Positions 6,557 to 7,282 of a stretch of DNA of 7,282 bases are shown here, piece by piece (position 1 is the stretch's first letter; the number at the start of each line of letters is the position of its first letter). Location: contig DTWD01000333.1 in the NCBI GenBank assembly GCA_012963185.1, positions 1 through 7,282 of the forward strand, in the 5' to 3' direction. A program made the translations under genes and the position numbers. The notes beneath the pieces were generated by a model, which made no database searches, was not told the DNA's origin, and saw only the letters and a list, made by a program, of their open reading frames with translations. Source of the DNA: Acidobacteriota bacterium (GTDB lineage: Bacteria; Acidobacteriota; Vicinamibacteria; Vicinamibacterales; UBA8438).

Positions 6557-6570
6557 AAGGGAGAACAATG
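6557..6570 (+). promoter_or_regulatory. Strong ribosome binding site of rpsP
   Basis: AAGGGAG at 6557-6563 lies four bases before ATG 6568. It is the clearest purine-rich Shine-Dalgarno match in the window, in keeping with the high output needed for a ribosomal protein, and contrasts with ffh just upstream, which has none. Confidence 0.7.
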
Positions 6571-6855
6571 GTCACAATACGAATGCGGCGCCATGGGGCA
6601 AAAAAAAGTCCGTTTTATAGGTTGGTAGTGATTGATTCACATGCTGCACGTGATGGGCGCGCTCTTGAAGTGGTTGGACATTACGACCCAAAGACGCAAC
6701 CGGAGACTTTACGTGTAGACCGAGAACGCATCGAGCACTGGGTCGGGCGGGGTGCTCAATTAAGTGACACAGTTAGAACTTTGTTGGCGAGACAATCGAT
6801 CGTTGACGTAGTCGAATCAGAACAGACAGAAGTTGTGGAGACGGCGGGGGCATGA
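6568..6855 (+). CDS. rpsP: 30S ribosomal protein S16 (bS16)
   Basis: bS16 binds 16S rRNA early in small-subunit assembly and stabilises the 5' and central domains. The product is 95 residues, with the family's conserved N-terminus [24 protein letters not shown] and the following [14 protein letters not shown], then the [16 protein letters not shown] segment near 55-70. The C-terminus is a short acidic tail ([11 protein letters not shown]). The gene lies 49 bases after ffh with no terminator between them, so it is probably in the same operon. Its stop overlaps the khpA start by ATGA. A run of eight A (6600-6607) encodes part of AKKS; it is noted as a possible slippage site, but the frame is intact and the protein is full length. 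Confidence 0.97.
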   Translation: MVTIRMRRHGAKKSPFYRLVVIDSHAARDGRALEVVGHYDPKTQPETLRVDRERIEHWVGRGAQLSDTVRTLLARQSIVDVVESEQTEVVETAGA

Positions 6856-7103
6856 CCGCCGCTCGCGACGTTGTTGAGACAATAGCAAAGGCCCTCGTGG
6901 ATAATCCAGAATCGGTTGATGTGGCCGAGCATGATAGTCGCGATGGTGTTCGAATTTCCTTGATAACTGGACCTGGTGATTTGGGAAAGATGATCGGCCG
7001 ACAAGGTCGCACGGCGTCTGCGGTTCGCGTGATCGCGGAAATAGCAGCGGATCGTGAAGGACAGCGAGTAATTGTTGACTTTGACGACGAGCGAGATGAT
7101 TGA
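6852..7103 (+). CDS. khpA: KH-domain RNA-binding protein KhpA
   Basis: KhpA is a small, single-KH-domain RNA-binding protein. In Gram-positive bacteria it pairs with KhpB (Jag/EloR) and affects cell division and RNA metabolism; in other phyla its role is less clear. The product is 83 residues, typical for the family. The KH signature [19 protein letters not shown] spans about 43-61, with the RNA-contacting GxxG loop at G49-R-Q-G52. The N-terminal part ([18 protein letters not shown]) and the acidic end VDFDDERDD also fit. The ATG overlaps the rpsP stop (ATGA), and the gene sits between rpsP and rimM, its standard position in many bacteria, which suggests a link to ribosome biogenesis. Older annotations call it UPF0109 or YlqC. 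Confidence 0.95.
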   Translation: MTAARDVVETIAKALVDNPESVDVAEHDSRDGVRISLITGPGDLGKMIGRQGRTASAVRVIAEIAADREGQRVIVDFDDERDD

Positions 7104-7126
7104 GCAATGTGAGACCGCGACTCGGG

Positions 7127-7140
7127 GGTGAGCACGGTTG
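7127..7140 (+). promoter_or_regulatory. Ribosome binding site supporting a TTG start of rimM
   Basis: GGTGA at 7127-7131 matches the extended Shine-Dalgarno (complement of the 16S 3' end TCACC) and lies six bases before TTG 7138. The in-frame ATG at 7165 has GGAG directly abutting it with no spacer, a poor arrangement. An in-frame TGA at 7129-7131 rules out any start further upstream. Confidence 0.45.
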
Positions 7141-7282
7141 ACAAGAACAAGCGACTGGCTGGAGATGGTCAGTGTAGGCATCGTGGCAAGGTCCCATGGT
7201 CGCCGAGGGCATGTCGTCGTGAACCCGCTGACAGACTTCCCAGAGTCCCGCTTTCGAGTCGGTGAGTTGGTTTATACGAAAG
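7138..7282 (+). CDS. rimM: Ribosome maturation factor RimM, N-terminal part (cut by window end)
   Basis: RimM binds ribosomal protein uS19 and helps mature the 3' (head) domain of 16S rRNA in the 30S subunit. Only the N-terminal beta-barrel region is present, and the frame is open to the window edge. The translation after ATG 7165 reads VSVGIVARSHGRRGHVVV, then NPLTDFPESRFRVGELVYTK, which fits the family's VGxIxxPHGxRGexxV and TDFPERF blocks. The start is uncertain. TTG 7138 has a better-spaced ribosome binding site and adds a DWLEM lead-in that resembles some family members, while ATG 7165 gives a minimal N-terminus. The position after rpsP-khpA is the classic one, and trmD and rplS would be expected next. 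Confidence 0.88.
   Translation, partial: MTRTSDWLEMVSVGIVARSHGRRGHVVVNPLTDFPESRFRVGELVYTK

Noticed and set aside
6600..6607. Run of eight A early in rpsP as a programmed slippage site
   Set aside because: The zero frame encodes a complete, canonical S16 through the run (AKKSPFYR). No conserved product is seen in the shifted frames, and AAA-AAA Lys codons are expected at this KK position.

Overview
This is a dense bacterial housekeeping region. Every supported gene lies on the + strand, and base composition looks roughly balanced, slightly GC-rich by eye. No mobile element, tRNA, rRNA, CRISPR array or phage-like gene was seen. The order ffh-rpsP-khpA-rimM is a widely conserved bacterial block. 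The SRP receptor FtsY here lacks a long acidic N-terminal domain. The RimM N-terminus (a W-x-x-M-V start and the NPLTDFPESRF block) reminds me of Acidobacteriota of the Vicinamibacteria type. That placement is tentative and comes from memory of family members, not from a search.

Layout: bases 1-30 hold the last codons of an unidentified upstream gene, which overlaps gpsA through an ATGA junction. gpsA (27-1043) makes sn-glycerol-3-phosphate for phospholipids. It overlaps ftsY (1040-1975), the SRP receptor GTPase, by another ATGA. Nine bases later comes a riboflavin cluster: ribD (1985-3073), ribE (3054-3659, overlapping ribD by 20 bases) and the bifunctional ribBA (3691-4956). These five genes are so tightly packed that one transcript starting upstream of the window is likely. 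No FMN riboswitch lies within the window.

A 185-base spacer (4957-5141) is the only substantial non-coding stretch. It holds a candidate sigma70-type promoter, a small hairpin and a possible 12-codon leader ORF. The second transcription unit follows: ffh (5142-6518), rpsP (6568-6855), khpA (6852-7103, ATGA overlap with rpsP) and the start of rimM (from about 7138, cut off by the window end).

Functionally, the window joins membrane biogenesis (GpsA for lipid precursors; FtsY and Ffh for co-translational membrane targeting), ribosome parts and maturation (S16, RimM, the KH protein KhpA), and flavin synthesis. RibBA, RibD and RibE cover GTP and ribulose-5-phosphate entry, the deaminase/reductase steps and the final dismutation. 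Lumazine synthase (ribH), often next to ribBA, is not here and must be encoded elsewhere if the pathway is complete. I see no sign of a previously undescribed system. The points worth a second look are a His-to-Gln change at a metal-ligand position in RibBA, the unusual ffh leader, the proximity of both SRP GTPases, and the non-ATG start of rimM.
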